A DNA stretch of 64,000 bases from Gemmatimonadaceae bacterium (GCA_036003045.1 DASYSS010000028.1:1-64000), one strand, 5' to 3'; positions 48,960 through 58,958 are shown, counted from the first letter of the stretch. Numbers and translations: made by a program. Notes: generated by a model not told the origin, from the sequence alone.

Positions 48960-51407
48960 ATGGAAACGCTTCTCCAGGACGTCCGCGTCACGCTTCGCGC
49001 GTTCCGCCGCTCGCCGGGCTTCCCCCTCACTGCGATCGCCACGCTCGCCCTTGGCATCGGCGCGACGACCGCGATTTTCACGACGCTGAGCGCGGTCCTT
49101 CTCAAGCCGCTTCCATATCCCAACTCGCAGGACCTCTACAGCCTCAGAACCGCCCTCACGGACGGCCGTGTCACCACGGGCATGCTGTCCGGAGGCGAGA
49201 TCTACCGGCTCAACGATCCCAAGCTGTCCGTCGAACGCGCGGCGGGATTCATTCCGGGCGACCTCACGCTGCTTGCGACAGATGGAACGCCGTCGCACGT
49301 GCAGGTCTACGCGGTGACCGAAGGGTTCTTCGAGCTCTTCGGGCTTCCGATGAGCATCGGCGGGTTCAAGCACGATGACTTCACTCCGCTTCCGCCGCCG
49401 AGCCCCAACGCGCCCCCGCAGCCCGGGCCGGCTCCCGCGATCGTCATCTCGACTCGGATGTGGAAGCAGTTGTACAACAGCGACCCCGCGGTGGTCGGGA
49501 AGCCGATTCATTTCGCCGAATTCAACTCGACGATTTCCGGCGTCGCGCCGCGCGATCTCGACATCCCGCATGCCGGCGACATTTTCATCGCCCAGCGAAC
49601 TCCGCCCGCCGACATCAACCACGGACAGGAGGCGTTCGCCCGGCTGCGCCACGGTTCGACGATCGAGCGCGCGAAGGGCGAGCTGTCGACCGTCATGAAC
49701 GGTCTTGCCACCGACTTTCCGGCGGCGGACAAGAACCGCGTTTACGTCACGCGGCCGCTCGTCGACTCGATCGTCGGCGACTTGGGGCCGATCCTGATCA
49801 TCGTCATGGCGGCGACCGGGCTGCTGCTCCTGCTCGCGTGCGTGAACGTCGCCAACCTCCTGCTCGCGCGGGGCGCCGCGCGTGCCCGTGAGATGGCCGT
49901 GCGCGCGGCGCTCGGCGCGGGATGGAGCCGGCTCGTGCGACAGCTCCTCACCGAGTCGATGGTGCTCGCCGTCGCGGGTACCATCGTCGGAGTCGGCGTG
50001 GGAGCGCTGGGCCTCCGCGCGTTGCTGGCCCTTGGCGCGTCGAAGCTGCCCCGCCTCGACGCGGTGACGTTCGACGGCCGAGTGCTGCTCTTCTCGTTGG
50101 CCATGTTGGTCCTCACGGGCGCGATCATCGGACTTGCTCCCGCGATTCGCCTGCTCCGCAGCGATGTGAAGACCCTCATGAACGACAGCTCACGCTCGGC
50201 GACCGCCGGCCGTGGTACGGCGCGATGGCTGATGGCGATGACCGTCGCCGAAGTCGCGTTGGCGATCATGTTGGTGGCCGGCGCGGGCTGGCTCGTTCGA
50301 GGATTCTCGAATCTCCGAAACACCGACGCCGGCTTCGTGCCGGAGAAGCGGTTGATCTTCGACGTGTCCTTCTTGGGGCAGCGATATCCGAACCCGGATG
50401 CCGTGCGCCAGGCGCAGACCGATCTCGCGAGCACCATCAAGAACATCCACGGCGTGGCCGACGTCGGGCTCGTCTCGGCGTACCCGACGCGCGTGCGAAT
50501 CGAGAATTCGCTGTTGGCGCAATTTCACGGCGAACCGTTCGACCCGGCGAATCCGCCCGGCACGCGCCAGCGCTTCGTCAGCCCGGGCCTCTTCGCCGCG
50601 ATGGGAACTCCGCTCATCAAAGGTCGTGACTTCGGAAGCGGCGACCTCCCGAACACGGCGCCGGTGGCGATCGTCAACCAGGTGTTCGTCGACAAGTACC
50701 TCAAGGGACGCGATCCGATTGGCGTGCAGTTTTCGGCCGGGTATCCAGCGCCGGATCCAAGGAACGAGGTGACGATCGTCGGCGTCGTCGGCAGCGTTCG
50801 ACAGAAATCTCTCGGCGAGCCGGCGGAGCCGTCGTTCTACACGTCGCTGACGCAGGCGCCATTTCGCCGCGCGACGGCCGTCGTATCGATGTCCGGATCG
50901 GGCGACATCGCCGGAGTCGAGCGAGCGATTCGCACGGAAGTGCGAAAGCTCAACCCGACGATGGCGCTCGACTTCGAGCTTGCGTCGGACATCATCGGCG
51001 GAACGCTCAGCCGGCAAGAGTTGGGCATGACGCTGATGCTGATCTTCGGGGGCATCGCGATCGTGCTGGCGGCGGTCGGGATCTACGGTGTCGTGTCATA
51101 CGCCGGGTCGCTGCGTCGAGAGGAGATGGCCACGCGTCTCGCCCTTGGCGCGTCGCCGCGCTCCGTGTTCTTGCTCGTCATGCGGCAAGGCGCGACGCTC
51201 GGTTTCATCGGCGCCGCCATCGGTATCGGGTTGGCATATTTCTCGGGGCAGCTCGTGTCGAGTCGCGTGTACGCCATCAAGGCGTCGGACCCCGTGATCT
51301 TGGCGATCGCGACGCTGCTGATCTTTTCGATCACGTTCCTCGCGACGACGATTCCGGCCACTCGCGCGTCGCGTCTGAATCCGGCCAGTGCGCTGCAGTC
51401 GGAGTGA
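48960..51407 (+). CDS. MacB/FtsX-type orphan permease, module B
   Basis: The 815-aa product has the two-fold MacB/FtsX architecture (DVRVTLRAFRRSPGFPLTAIA, given as DVRVTLR and PGFPLTAIA, then ALGIGATTAIF, later VVSYAGSLRREEMATRLALGA given as its ends VVSYAGS and TRLALGA). Unlike the other three it starts directly at the first helix and lacks the ADOP prefix, making it the shortest. It has no padR of its own and is divergent from module A's padR (206-nt gap). ATG 48960 has CAGGA upstream. No ATPase is adjacent. Confidence 0.88.
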   Translation: METLLQDVRVTLRAFRRSPGFPLTAIATLALGIGATTAIFTTLSAVLLKPLPYPNSQDLYSLRTALTDGRVTTGMLSGGEIYRLNDPKLSVERAAGFIPGDLTLLATDGTPSHVQVYAVTEGFFELFGLPMSIGGFKHDDFTPLPPPSPNAPPQPGPAPAIVISTRMWKQLYNSDPAVVGKPIHFAEFNSTISGVAPRDLDIPHAGDIFIAQRTPPADINHGQEAFARLRHGSTIERAKGELSTVMNGLATDFPAADKNRVYVTRPLVDSIVGDLGPILIIVMAATGLLLLLACVNVANLLLARGAARAREMAVRAALGAGWSRLVRQLLTESMVLAVAGTIVGVGVGALGLRALLALGASKLPRLDAVTFDGRVLLFSLAMLVLTGAIIGLAPAIRLLRSDVKTLMNDSSRSATAGRGTARWLMAMTVAEVALAIMLVAGAGWLVRGFSNLRNTDAGFVPEKRLIFDVSFLGQRYPNPDAVRQAQTDLASTIKNIHGVADVGLVSAYPTRVRIENSLLAQFHGEPFDPANPPGTRQRFVSPGLFAAMGTPLIKGRDFGSGDLPNTAPVAIVNQVFVDKYLKGRDPIGVQFSAGYPAPDPRNEVTIVGVVGSVRQKSLGEPAEPSFYTSLTQAPFRRATAVVSMSGSGDIAGVERAIRTEVRKLNPTMALDFELASDIIGGTLSRQELGMTLMLIFGGIAIVLAAVGIYGVVSYAGSLRREEMATRLALGASPRSVFLLVMRQGATLGFIGAAIGIGLAYFSGQLVSSRVYAIKASDPVILAIATLLIFSITFLATTIPATRASRLNPASALQSE

Positions 51408-51457
51408 GCGGGACTCAGTCCCTACCCGTTCCTTCTGCGGCGCAGCCACCCGACGCG

Positions 51458-51814
51458 TCATTTCGGAAATGGTGCGGTATCGAAGTAGATCGCAAACGAC
51501 GTAATGCGGTCGTCGCGGACGGTGAAGATTTCGGCGACGTCGCTCGTGAACGCGGCCGCCCCACCGGGCGGCTGGAGCTCGTAGTGGGTGAGGGCGCATG
51601 CCCGGTCTTCGTCCACGATGATGTCGCGAACGTTCACTTTGGCGATCGTTCCGTAGAAGCGCTTCGTCGCCTCGAGGAACGCCTGTTTGCCGCGGGCTTC
51701 TTTCACGGGACTGGTGAAGCTCGTGAACACCACGTCGTCGGCGAGGCATGACGCCCAGTCGTCGCGGCGCGCGAGAGAGTCGAAATAGCGCTGAAGCACA
51801 TCACGAGTCTTCAT
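51458..51814 (-). CDS. SnoaL-like NTF2-fold protein
   Basis: The product (118 aa) is a small NTF2-fold protein: DVLQRYFDSLARRDDW at the start, DVVFTSFTSPVKEARGKQAF and the last strands AEIFTVRDDRITSFAIYFD. Similar proteins are ketosteroid-isomerase-like or ligand-binding; catalytic residues cannot be assigned. ATG 51814. It converges with the module B permease. Confidence 0.85.
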   Translation of the reverse strand: MKTRDVLQRYFDSLARRDDWASCLADDVVFTSFTSPVKEARGKQAFLEATKRFYGTIAKVNVRDIIVDEDRACALTHYELQPPGGAAAFTSDVAEIFTVRDDRITSFAIYFDTAPFPK

Positions 51815-52010
51815 TTCTTCCTCTTTGGCAGGCGGTATTTGAAACTCAGGGGGTGGTACCGCTGCATCGGCCGTGCCCGTGACGGTGGCGCGATCGCCGG
51901 GCTCGCTTGCCCACGGCGGGGTTCGCCACGTACCGTTGCCGGATAATTCAACCTCCGACGCGGACTCCGCGTGGCGGCTCCCTTCACTACCGACTGGCGG
52001 GTTTCGGACG

Positions 52011-52799
52011 ATGGCGAACGAATCGGGTCATCGCTCGCGCCGGGAATTTCTCAATGACGTGGCCGCGCTGGGAGCGGCGAGCACGTTTGCCGCCCTTCCG
52101 GCGGCGAAACGCGAGGCGGCGACTTCGTTCGTGCTCGTGCACGGCGCGTGGCACGGCGGTTGGTGCTGGAGACGCGTGGCCGACCGGCTGACCGCCAAGG
52201 GCCACTACGTGGCCGCGCCGACGCTCACCGGCGTCGGCGAGCGTGCGCACCTGGCGAGTGACGCCGTCACCTTGGCGACCCACGTCGACGACGTGGTCAA
52301 CGAGATAACCTGGAAGGATCTCGATCGCTTCGTGCTCGTCGGGCATTCGTACGCCGGCATGGTGATCACCGGTGTGGCTGAAAAGCTACGGGAGCGAATC
52401 GCCGCGATCGTCTATCTCGATGCGATGATTCCACGCGACGGACAGTCAGTGGTCGCGCTCCGCGGGCCGACGGCAGCGCCGTACCCGACACCGATGGTAC
52501 CTCCGCCCGCCGCCGCGACGTTCAAGGTCAACGAGAAGGACCTTGCGTGGGTAAACAGCAAGCTCACGCCGCAGCCGACGAAGTGCTTCACGGAGCCGCT
52601 CCGCGTGACCGATGCCTACCAGAGGATCGCGAAAAAGGTCTTCGTTCGGGTCCCGGCGTACGCACACCCGGCGTTTGATGCCGCGTATCAACGCGTCCGC
52701 GCCGATCGCGGCTGGAAGACGTCGGAAGTGTCGTGCGGGCACGATCTGATGATCGATCAGCCAGCGGAATTGGCCGAGCTTCTAGCCTCGCTGGTGTAG
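52011..52799 (+). CDS. Exported alpha/beta hydrolase (EstC/methyl-esterase-like)
   Basis: The 262-aa product has a Tat-like leader (RSRREFLNDVAALGAAS) and an alpha/beta hydrolase fold of the hydroxynitrile-lyase/EstC type: FVLVHGAWHGGWCW (oxyanion loop) and the nucleophile elbow LVGHSYAGMV (Ser). The catalytic His lies in SCGHDLMIDQPAELA; an Asp precedes it. The substrate is unknown, probably a small ester. ATG 52011, because the leader begins there. Confidence 0.85.
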   Translation: MANESGHRSRREFLNDVAALGAASTFAALPAAKREAATSFVLVHGAWHGGWCWRRVADRLTAKGHYVAAPTLTGVGERAHLASDAVTLATHVDDVVNEITWKDLDRFVLVGHSYAGMVITGVAEKLRERIAAIVYLDAMIPRDGQSVVALRGPTAAPYPTPMVPPPAAATFKVNEKDLAWVNSKLTPQPTKCFTEPLRVTDAYQRIAKKVFVRVPAYAHPAFDAAYQRVRADRGWKTSEVSCGHDLMIDQPAELAELLASLV

Positions 52800-52829
52800 C
52801 GGCAGGTCCCGGCGCGGTCATCCCTCCTA

Positions 52830-52879
52830 TTGACATTCGGGAGGAGTGACGTAACCTTCCTCCTGGCATTCGGGAGGAG
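52830..52879 (+). promoter_or_regulatory. Promoter with 13-bp direct repeats, module C
   Basis: TTGACA (52830-52835) and TAACCT (52852-52857) are 16 nt apart. CATTCGGGAGGAG occurs twice, at 52834-52846 (overlapping the -35) and 52867-52879, where GGAGGAG also serves as the padR Shine-Dalgarno. A reverse-oriented TCCTCC lies between. The arrangement suits autorepression by the PadR encoded next; the CCTATTGAC context matches module A. Confidence 0.6.
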
Positions 52880-52882
52880 ACC

Positions 52883-53224
52883 GTGGCGAAGCCCACCAGC
52901 AATGAACAGGTCCTGCAAGGCACGCTCGACCTGCTCATTCTCAAGACGCTGTCGCTCGCGCCGATGCACGGTTGGGGACTCACTCACCGCATCGAGCAGC
53001 TGTCGCGCGATGCGCTGCAGGTCGGCCAAGGATCCATCTATCCCGCGCTCGTTCGGCTCGAGCAGCGCGGTTGGATCGACACGGAATGGCGCGTCACTGA
53101 GAACAGCCGGCGCGCGAAATACTACCGCCTCACCGCCGCCGGGCGCCGCGCGCTCAGCCAAGAGCTCGCGTCCTGGAATCGCTTCGTCAGCGCGGTCGGT
53201 CTCGTGCTGGCTGCGGGGAGCTGA
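52883..53224 (+). CDS. PadR-family regulator, module C
   Basis: The 113-aa product has the PadR winged-helix core: QGTLDLLILKTLSLAPMHGWG (ends QGTLDLL and MHGWG), VGQGSIYPALVRLEQRGWI and the wing RRAKYYRLTAAG. The start is GTG 52883, 3 nt after GGAGGAG, a Shine-Dalgarno that is part of the putative operator. It is followed after 4 nt by the permease, so both are one transcript. Similar but not identical to the module A regulator. Confidence 0.92.
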   Translation: MAKPTSNEQVLQGTLDLLILKTLSLAPMHGWGLTHRIEQLSRDALQVGQGSIYPALVRLEQRGWIDTEWRVTENSRRAKYYRLTAAGRRALSQELASWNRFVSAVGLVLAAGS

Positions 53225-53228
53225 CCCC

Positions 53229-55928
53229 GTGCCGCATCAGCTGCGAGCCACGTTCGCGCGTATGATGGAGCTGTTCCGCCGTCGTTCGCAATTCGCCGCC
53301 GACCAGGACGACGAGTTCGACTTCCATATCGAGATGGAAGCGGCGGAGAACGTTCGTCGGGGCATGAGCCCGGACGACGCTCGCCGCGCTGCTCTCCTCC
53401 GCTTCGGCGGCGCGCAGCGCTTCCGGGAGGAGACGAGCGACGCGCGCGGCATCGCGGCGTTTGACCACCTCGCCCGCGACGCCCGCTTCGCCTTTCGTCG
53501 CCTGCGACGCGCGCCGGCGTTCACGGCCGGGGTGATCGCGACGCTCGGCATCGGAATTGGAGCGGCAGCCGGAATCGGCACGATCGTTTACGACGTGCTT
53601 CTTCGCGACCTCCCCTACGAAAAGCCCACCCAACTCGTGCGCGTCGGTTTTGTCACGGAAGGCACCGCGACGACGAGCGACTTGCTGACGCCCGCCGAGT
53701 ATTTTCACTTCGCCAAGAGCGCCCCCCGCTCGTTCACCGAGCTTGGCGACTATGGAACCAGTGACGACTTCAGCGTGACCGGTGGCGACGCCCCCGAATA
53801 TGTCACCGTGGCGTTTCTGTCGCCGAACTTGCTCACGCTCCTCGGCGTGCGCCCTATCCTCGGCGAGCTATTCCGAACGGCCGACACGTCGTGGACCGAG
53901 AATCCGCGAATCCCGATTCTCATCTCGGAGAGGTTCTGGCGGCGGCGGTTCGGCGCGGATTCGTCGGTCATCGGACGCCAGATCGAGATCAATCGCGGCG
54001 CACGCATCGTCATCGGCATTCTTCCACGATCGTTCGGCTTCCCGTCGCCATCGATCGATCTCTACTACCCTGCCCCGGTTCCAATCAGACACCCGCAGCT
54101 CGGATTGGGCTATCTCACGGCGATCGGCCGCCTGCGCGACGGCGTCACCCCGTCGGCAGCCGAGGCGGAATTGAACGCGCTCATTCCGTCGATGTCGGGC
54201 CGGTTCCCCGACATCACGCGTGACATGCTGCGGCGCAGCCGAGCGCGTGCCACGGTCGAGCCGCTCAAGGCGGCGACTGTAGCCGCCGTTCATCCGCAGC
54301 TCGTTCTTCTCGGCGTCCTCGTCGCGATCGTGCTACTCATCGCGACGACCAACGTCGTGAATCTCTTTTTGCTCCGTGCCGAGCGCGCGAGCCAGGAGAC
54401 GGCGATCGCGCTTTCCCTCGGCGCAAGCCGGGTCGCGCTCTCGCAGCGGTTCGTCGTCGAAGGCGTCCTGCTCGGCGTGGCGTCGACGATCGTCGCGCTC
54501 CCGGCGGCCGCGCTCACGCTGTCGACGAAGTTCGGGTTTACCGAGCGGGAGATCCCGCGACTACACGAAGTCTCATTCAGCTGGCAGACCGTCGCGCTCG
54601 TTTGTGGCTCCGCGATCGTCGTCGGCGCAGTCGTCGGGCTGATCGCGGTCGGGCGAACCGACATTTCCGGCGTGTTCGACCGTCTGCGCGCCTCACGTTC
54701 TGCCTCGAGCCTCGCTTGGCGGCGCACGCAGAACGGTCTCGTCGCCTTCCAGGTGGCGATCGCGCTCGTGCTGCTGATCGCGGCGGGGCTGCTGGGGCGC
54801 AGTTTTTGGAATCTGCTCAACGCGCGGATAGGGTTCGAGCCCGCTGATGCGTTGACATTTCACGTGTCACTGCCCTGGGACGGCTACACCTCGTACGGTG
54901 CGCAGGCGGAATTCCATGCAAAGCTGGTCGATCGACTGACCGCACTTCCGGGGGTGACATCGGCGGGCGTCGCGCAATGGTTTCCGTTGGCGAACTCCGG
55001 CGCGCCGGAGCTCGTGACGCAACTCCAAGCCCCCGATGGACGATCGATCGTCGCGGCGTCCGGCAACCTTGCCAGCACCGACTACTTCCGCGCGGCGGGA
55101 ATTCCGCTGCGCGCCGGACGCACCTTCCGCGCCGGCGACCTGCGCGGCGCACCGGCGGTGATTCTCAGTGAGCGACTCGCAAAGAGCTTGTTCGGAGCGA
55201 CCGACGTCGTCGGAAAGCAGATTCAGGGACAAGCTTTCGCCGGCATGCAATTGAGACCGTTCACAATCATAGGCGTCGCCGGCGATGTGCCGTGGGCTCG
55301 AATCGAGGATGGCGACGTGCCGACGGTCTACCTTCCGCTGCTCCGCGACGCCGATGGACTTCCGGCCGATAGCAATCCGATTCACCGCAATCCCTACGAG
55401 GTGCGATACACCATCAGAGGGGCGCGGCTGCCGTCGGCGGCAACGATCCAGGAAGTCGTGAAGGCACTCGACCGCCGCATCCCCGCGGCGAACGTCCGCA
55501 CACTCGGATCGCTGGTGGACGATGCGACCGCTCGCGTACGGCTCACGATGCTGCTGATCGCCATCGCGGGAAGCGCCGCGCTGCTGCTCGGGGTGATCGG
55601 CGTGTACAGCGTGGTTTCCTACGCGGCCAATGGACGCGTGAGGGAGTTCGGCATCCGGATCGCGCTCGGCGCCGCACCCAGTCATGTCGGCGGCATGGTA
55701 CTCGGCGACGGACTCAGACTCGTCGCTACCGGCGCGGGTGTCGGCCTGGTTGCGGCGCTGGGCGCGACGCGGTTTCTGCGCGCATTGCTGTACGAGGTGA
55801 AACCGACGAGCGCCGCGGAGTTCAGCGCGGCGACGGCACTGCTCATCGCGGTGACGGTGATCGCGACCTTCGTTCCCGCGCGCCGGGCGGCGCGGACACA
55901 TCCCGCCGTGGTGCTGCGCGGCGAATAG
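53229..55928 (+). CDS. MacB/FtsX-type orphan permease (ADOP), module C
   Basis: The 899-aa product begins with the ADOP prefix (DFHIEMEAAENVRRGMSPDD, then ARRAALLRFGG) followed by two MacB core plus FtsX halves: AFTAGVIATLGIGIGAAAGI near residue ~100 and, at the end, GVYSVVSYAANGRVREFGI (then RIALGA). No ATPase gene is nearby. The start is GTG 53229, 4 nt after the padR stop; no ATG fits without losing the prefix. Function not known; a role in export or lipoprotein-related work is only inferred from MacB. Confidence 0.88.
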   Translation: MPHQLRATFARMMELFRRRSQFAADQDDEFDFHIEMEAAENVRRGMSPDDARRAALLRFGGAQRFREETSDARGIAAFDHLARDARFAFRRLRRAPAFTAGVIATLGIGIGAAAGIGTIVYDVLLRDLPYEKPTQLVRVGFVTEGTATTSDLLTPAEYFHFAKSAPRSFTELGDYGTSDDFSVTGGDAPEYVTVAFLSPNLLTLLGVRPILGELFRTADTSWTENPRIPILISERFWRRRFGADSSVIGRQIEINRGARIVIGILPRSFGFPSPSIDLYYPAPVPIRHPQLGLGYLTAIGRLRDGVTPSAAEAELNALIPSMSGRFPDITRDMLRRSRARATVEPLKAATVAAVHPQLVLLGVLVAIVLLIATTNVVNLFLLRAERASQETAIALSLGASRVALSQRFVVEGVLLGVASTIVALPAAALTLSTKFGFTEREIPRLHEVSFSWQTVALVCGSAIVVGAVVGLIAVGRTDISGVFDRLRASRSASSLAWRRTQNGLVAFQVAIALVLLIAAGLLGRSFWNLLNARIGFEPADALTFHVSLPWDGYTSYGAQAEFHAKLVDRLTALPGVTSAGVAQWFPLANSGAPELVTQLQAPDGRSIVAASGNLASTDYFRAAGIPLRAGRTFRAGDLRGAPAVILSERLAKSLFGATDVVGKQIQGQAFAGMQLRPFTIIGVAGDVPWARIEDGDVPTVYLPLLRDADGLPADSNPIHRNPYEVRYTIRGARLPSAATIQEVVKALDRRIPAANVRTLGSLVDDATARVRLTMLLIAIAGSAALLLGVIGVYSVVSYAANGRVREFGIRIALGAAPSHVGGMVLGDGLRLVATGAGVGLVAALGATRFLRALLYEVKPTSAAEFSAATALLIAVTVIATFVPARRAARTHPAVVLRGE

Positions 55929-55991
55929 CGTTCCGCGCCCGAGGGCAATCTGTTGTCCGTGACTCGATTCGCCGACTAGGGCGATGCCTGT

Positions 55992-58601
55992 TCAATCGCT
56001 TCGCAGCGCGACGATGGGATCCACGTCGCTCGCCCGCTTCGCCGGCATGTAGCTCGCGAGCACACCCATCGCGATCATCGTCGCCGACATCGCCGCGAAG
56101 ACGAGCGGGTCCACGGCTTTCACCCCGAAGAGCAGCGTTCCGAGCAACCGCGTCGACGCAACCGCTGCGACGACACCGATGACCACGCCGACCAACACCA
56201 CCTTCGCGCCTTGCGACACGACCTGGCGTCGTACGGCGCCCACGGTCGCACCAAGCGCCATGCGCACGCCGATCTCACGGGTGCGCTGCGCCACGACGTA
56301 GGACAGCACGCCGTACAATCCGACCGCGCCGAGCAGCAGCGCCAGCGCGGACACGACACCCAGGGTCAACGTCGTGAACGAGAGCTGAATCATCGAGCGC
56401 CGCGCGAGGAACTCCATCGTGAACTCGCGATAGACCGGCGCCTCCGGCGCGAATTCCCGAATGAGTGCGCGGACCTCGTTGCGCATCGATTCGGCGCGCG
56501 TGGACTTCACGACGTACGCCGGTGAGCCCAAGCCCCACGCGGTCGGCGCTGGACCGGTGAGCGGGAAATACACGATTGCCTCGCCGGCATCGCGCCAATC
56601 GTCCTGCTTCACGTCACCCACGACGCCGACCACGGTGAACTGCAGGCTGTCCTGGCGGCCGAACTGAGGCCGGATTCGATGCCCGAGCGGGCTCTGCCTG
56701 GGCCACAGCTTTTCCGCCGCCGACCGGCTGACGATCACGCTGTTGTTCGGCGTAATGGCCTCGTCGTTGGTGAAGGTGCGGCCCTGGAGCACCGGAATGC
56801 TCAACGCGCGAAAGTAGTCGCCGCCGGTGAAGTTCAGCTGGAGCAGCGCGGGCTGGGCGTCGCTCGACATCTCGTCGGTTCGGACGCGAATGCCGCGTGT
56901 TCCTTCGTCGAGTGGAATGTTGTCGACGACGCCGACGACGGTCACGCCGGGCATGGCGCGCAGCCGATTCATCACGTTCAGATGGAGTTGACCGAGCGAG
57001 GGTCCGTCGCGCAGCCCAGGCTGGTCCGGCGCGTACTGAAACGTGTAGATGTTCCGAATGTCGTAGCCCGGGTTTACACGACGAAGCCGCTGGAAACTCT
57101 CTACGAGCAGCGCTGAGCCGATGAGAAGCACCAGGGCAAGCGCCGTCTGTCCGACGACGAGCAAGTCACGTCCCCACTTTTGACGGCCGGTCGATCCGCG
57201 ACCCCCTTCGCGGAGGAACGAGAGATCGGGGGACGAAGCGCGCAGCGCCGGCGCAATGCCACACGCGAGAGCGACGACCAGCACGAGCGCCAATGTCGCG
57301 GCGAGCGTCGGCGCGTCGATCCGAACTTCGTTGAGACGCGGAATGCCATCTGGGGCGGCGCGCAGAAAGAGCGGAAGGGACACGGTCGCGAGCACGACCG
57401 CCAGGGCGCCGGCCGCCAACGCCACGGCGAACGACTCCGCCATCTGAAAGCGCATGAGTTGCGCGCGTGACGCGCCGATCGCCCGGCGCACGGTGAGGTC
57501 GCGTCGCCGAGACTCTGCGCGGACGAGAAACAGATTGGCGACGTTCGCGCACGCGATCAGCAGCACGACCGCGACGGCGCCAAGCAGCACGAGGAGGGAC
57601 GTCTTGAGCGTTGGCCCCACGATGCGATCGAGAATCGGGACGACCAACGCCCGATGCTTGCTGATGATGCGCGTGTACGTCGGCGACGCGCCGAATCGCC
57701 CAGGCAGTTCTTTCGTGAGCCCATTGAGCTCGGCCGCCAGCTGATCGGTCGTGACGCCGGCTTTCATCCTCGCCACGATCGGGGCGCCGAGATTGCCGGG
57801 CCGCACTTGATCCGCCCGAATCTCGCCCGACACCCAGAGCATCGTGTTGTCGCTCGGAAATTTGAACTCCGGCGGCATCACGCCGATGACCTGCTTGAGA
57901 CTGTCCGAAACGAAAAACCACTTACCGATCACGGATTTGTCGCGGCTGAACCAACTGCTCCACATCTGATCGCTGATCACCACGACGTCGTCGTTGTCCG
58001 ACGAAACGGGGAGGCGCCCCAGCTGCGGGCGGGCGCCGAGCGTGGCGTACATGTCGTTCGACGGCCACGCCATGGGAATGCGCTCGACCCGATCCTGAGT
58101 GCGGAAGGTCGATGTTCCCGAGCTGAACGTGAACAGACCATCGATGAGCTTCGAGCGGTCTTTGTAGTGGACGTAGAACTCGTTGCCCAGGTCGTAGCGA
58201 GCGGGCAGATCCGAACCCGGCGCCGTGCCCCTCAGGAACACGAGCCGGTCTGGCTGCGGAAACGGGAGTCGTTGGAGCAGTACCTTGTGCACGACGTTGA
58301 ACATCCCGGCCACGGCGCCGATCGCGAGCGCGAGCGTGCCGACCGACGCGACCAGGAACCCGGGCGTGCGCAGCAATGAGCGCCAGGCAAGTCGCAGATC
58401 TCGACCGGCATCTTCGAGCCACGCAAACCGCTGGCCCTCGTGAAACCGATCCTCGGCCACGCCAATGTTGCCGAAAGTGCGCCGTGCCTTCCGTTCCGCT
58501 TCAGCCGGAGACATTCCCTGCGCGACGAGACGGTCTACCTCCATTCGGAGATGGGAGCGAATCTCGTCCTCGAAGTCACCTTGTGAGCGACGGCCGAGCA
58601 T
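55992..58601 (-). CDS. MacB/FtsX-type orphan permease (ADOP), module D
   Basis: The 869-aa product has the ADOP prefix (EIRSHLRMEVDRLVAQGMSP then AEAERKARRTFGN), then two MacB core plus FtsX halves: LVASVGTLALAIGAVAGMF, and a C-terminal block VLSYVVAQRTREIGVRMALG. It converges with the module C permease (63-nt gap). There is no padR in front of it, but its promoter still has a PadR-style inverted repeat. ATG 58601. Confidence 0.88.
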   Translation of the reverse strand: MLGRRSQGDFEDEIRSHLRMEVDRLVAQGMSPAEAERKARRTFGNIGVAEDRFHEGQRFAWLEDAGRDLRLAWRSLLRTPGFLVASVGTLALAIGAVAGMFNVVHKVLLQRLPFPQPDRLVFLRGTAPGSDLPARYDLGNEFYVHYKDRSKLIDGLFTFSSGTSTFRTQDRVERIPMAWPSNDMYATLGARPQLGRLPVSSDNDDVVVISDQMWSSWFSRDKSVIGKWFFVSDSLKQVIGVMPPEFKFPSDNTMLWVSGEIRADQVRPGNLGAPIVARMKAGVTTDQLAAELNGLTKELPGRFGASPTYTRIISKHRALVVPILDRIVGPTLKTSLLVLLGAVAVVLLIACANVANLFLVRAESRRRDLTVRRAIGASRAQLMRFQMAESFAVALAAGALAVVLATVSLPLFLRAAPDGIPRLNEVRIDAPTLAATLALVLVVALACGIAPALRASSPDLSFLREGGRGSTGRQKWGRDLLVVGQTALALVLLIGSALLVESFQRLRRVNPGYDIRNIYTFQYAPDQPGLRDGPSLGQLHLNVMNRLRAMPGVTVVGVVDNIPLDEGTRGIRVRTDEMSSDAQPALLQLNFTGGDYFRALSIPVLQGRTFTNDEAITPNNSVIVSRSAAEKLWPRQSPLGHRIRPQFGRQDSLQFTVVGVVGDVKQDDWRDAGEAIVYFPLTGPAPTAWGLGSPAYVVKSTRAESMRNEVRALIREFAPEAPVYREFTMEFLARRSMIQLSFTTLTLGVVSALALLLGAVGLYGVLSYVVAQRTREIGVRMALGATVGAVRRQVVSQGAKVVLVGVVIGVVAAVASTRLLGTLLFGVKAVDPLVFAAMSATMIAMGVLASYMPAKRASDVDPIVALRSD

Positions 58602-58693
58602 CAGGCACTCTCCGAAACTGGGTGGAGACCGGGATCTGCACGCGGGCGATCGACGACTCGGTCCCGCCGAGCCGAGCTGGTTCTAGTCGCCAT

Positions 58694-58731
58694 TCTACCA
58701 GAGTATTCAATCTCGTCTGGTAGACTGTCAA
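58694..58731 (-). promoter_or_regulatory. Promoter and inverted repeat, module D
   Basis: On the minus strand TTGACA (58726-58731) and AATACT (58702-58707) are 18 nt apart. The perfect 8-bp inverted repeat TCTACCAG (58694-58701) / CTGGTAGA (58717-58724) flanks the -10. The layout is like modules A and C though the half-site differs. The remaining 58732-58958 shows no gene. Confidence 0.55.
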
Positions 58732-58958
58732 CTAGAAGGTTTCGCGCGCCGGAGCTTCCATCCGCCAGACGGCCCACGTCTTCGGCGAGCGGGCGCTCGG
58801 TCACTTTGAAGCCGCGCTGGGGCCCTCCCGGTATCGCTATCGTCGGCCCCCCTATCGTCGGGTCCAGCCGTGACGGAATTTGGACATCGGATAACTGGAC
58901 GAGTCGATGCTCGTCACGCCAGAAAATGCCGCACTCGAGTCGCGCGTACGATCGCGGA

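Noticed and set aside
58601-58804. 67-codon minus-strand frame running into the module D permease
   Set aside because: It crosses the TTGACA promoter and the inverted repeat and would end at the permease start; it is better explained as leader sequence.
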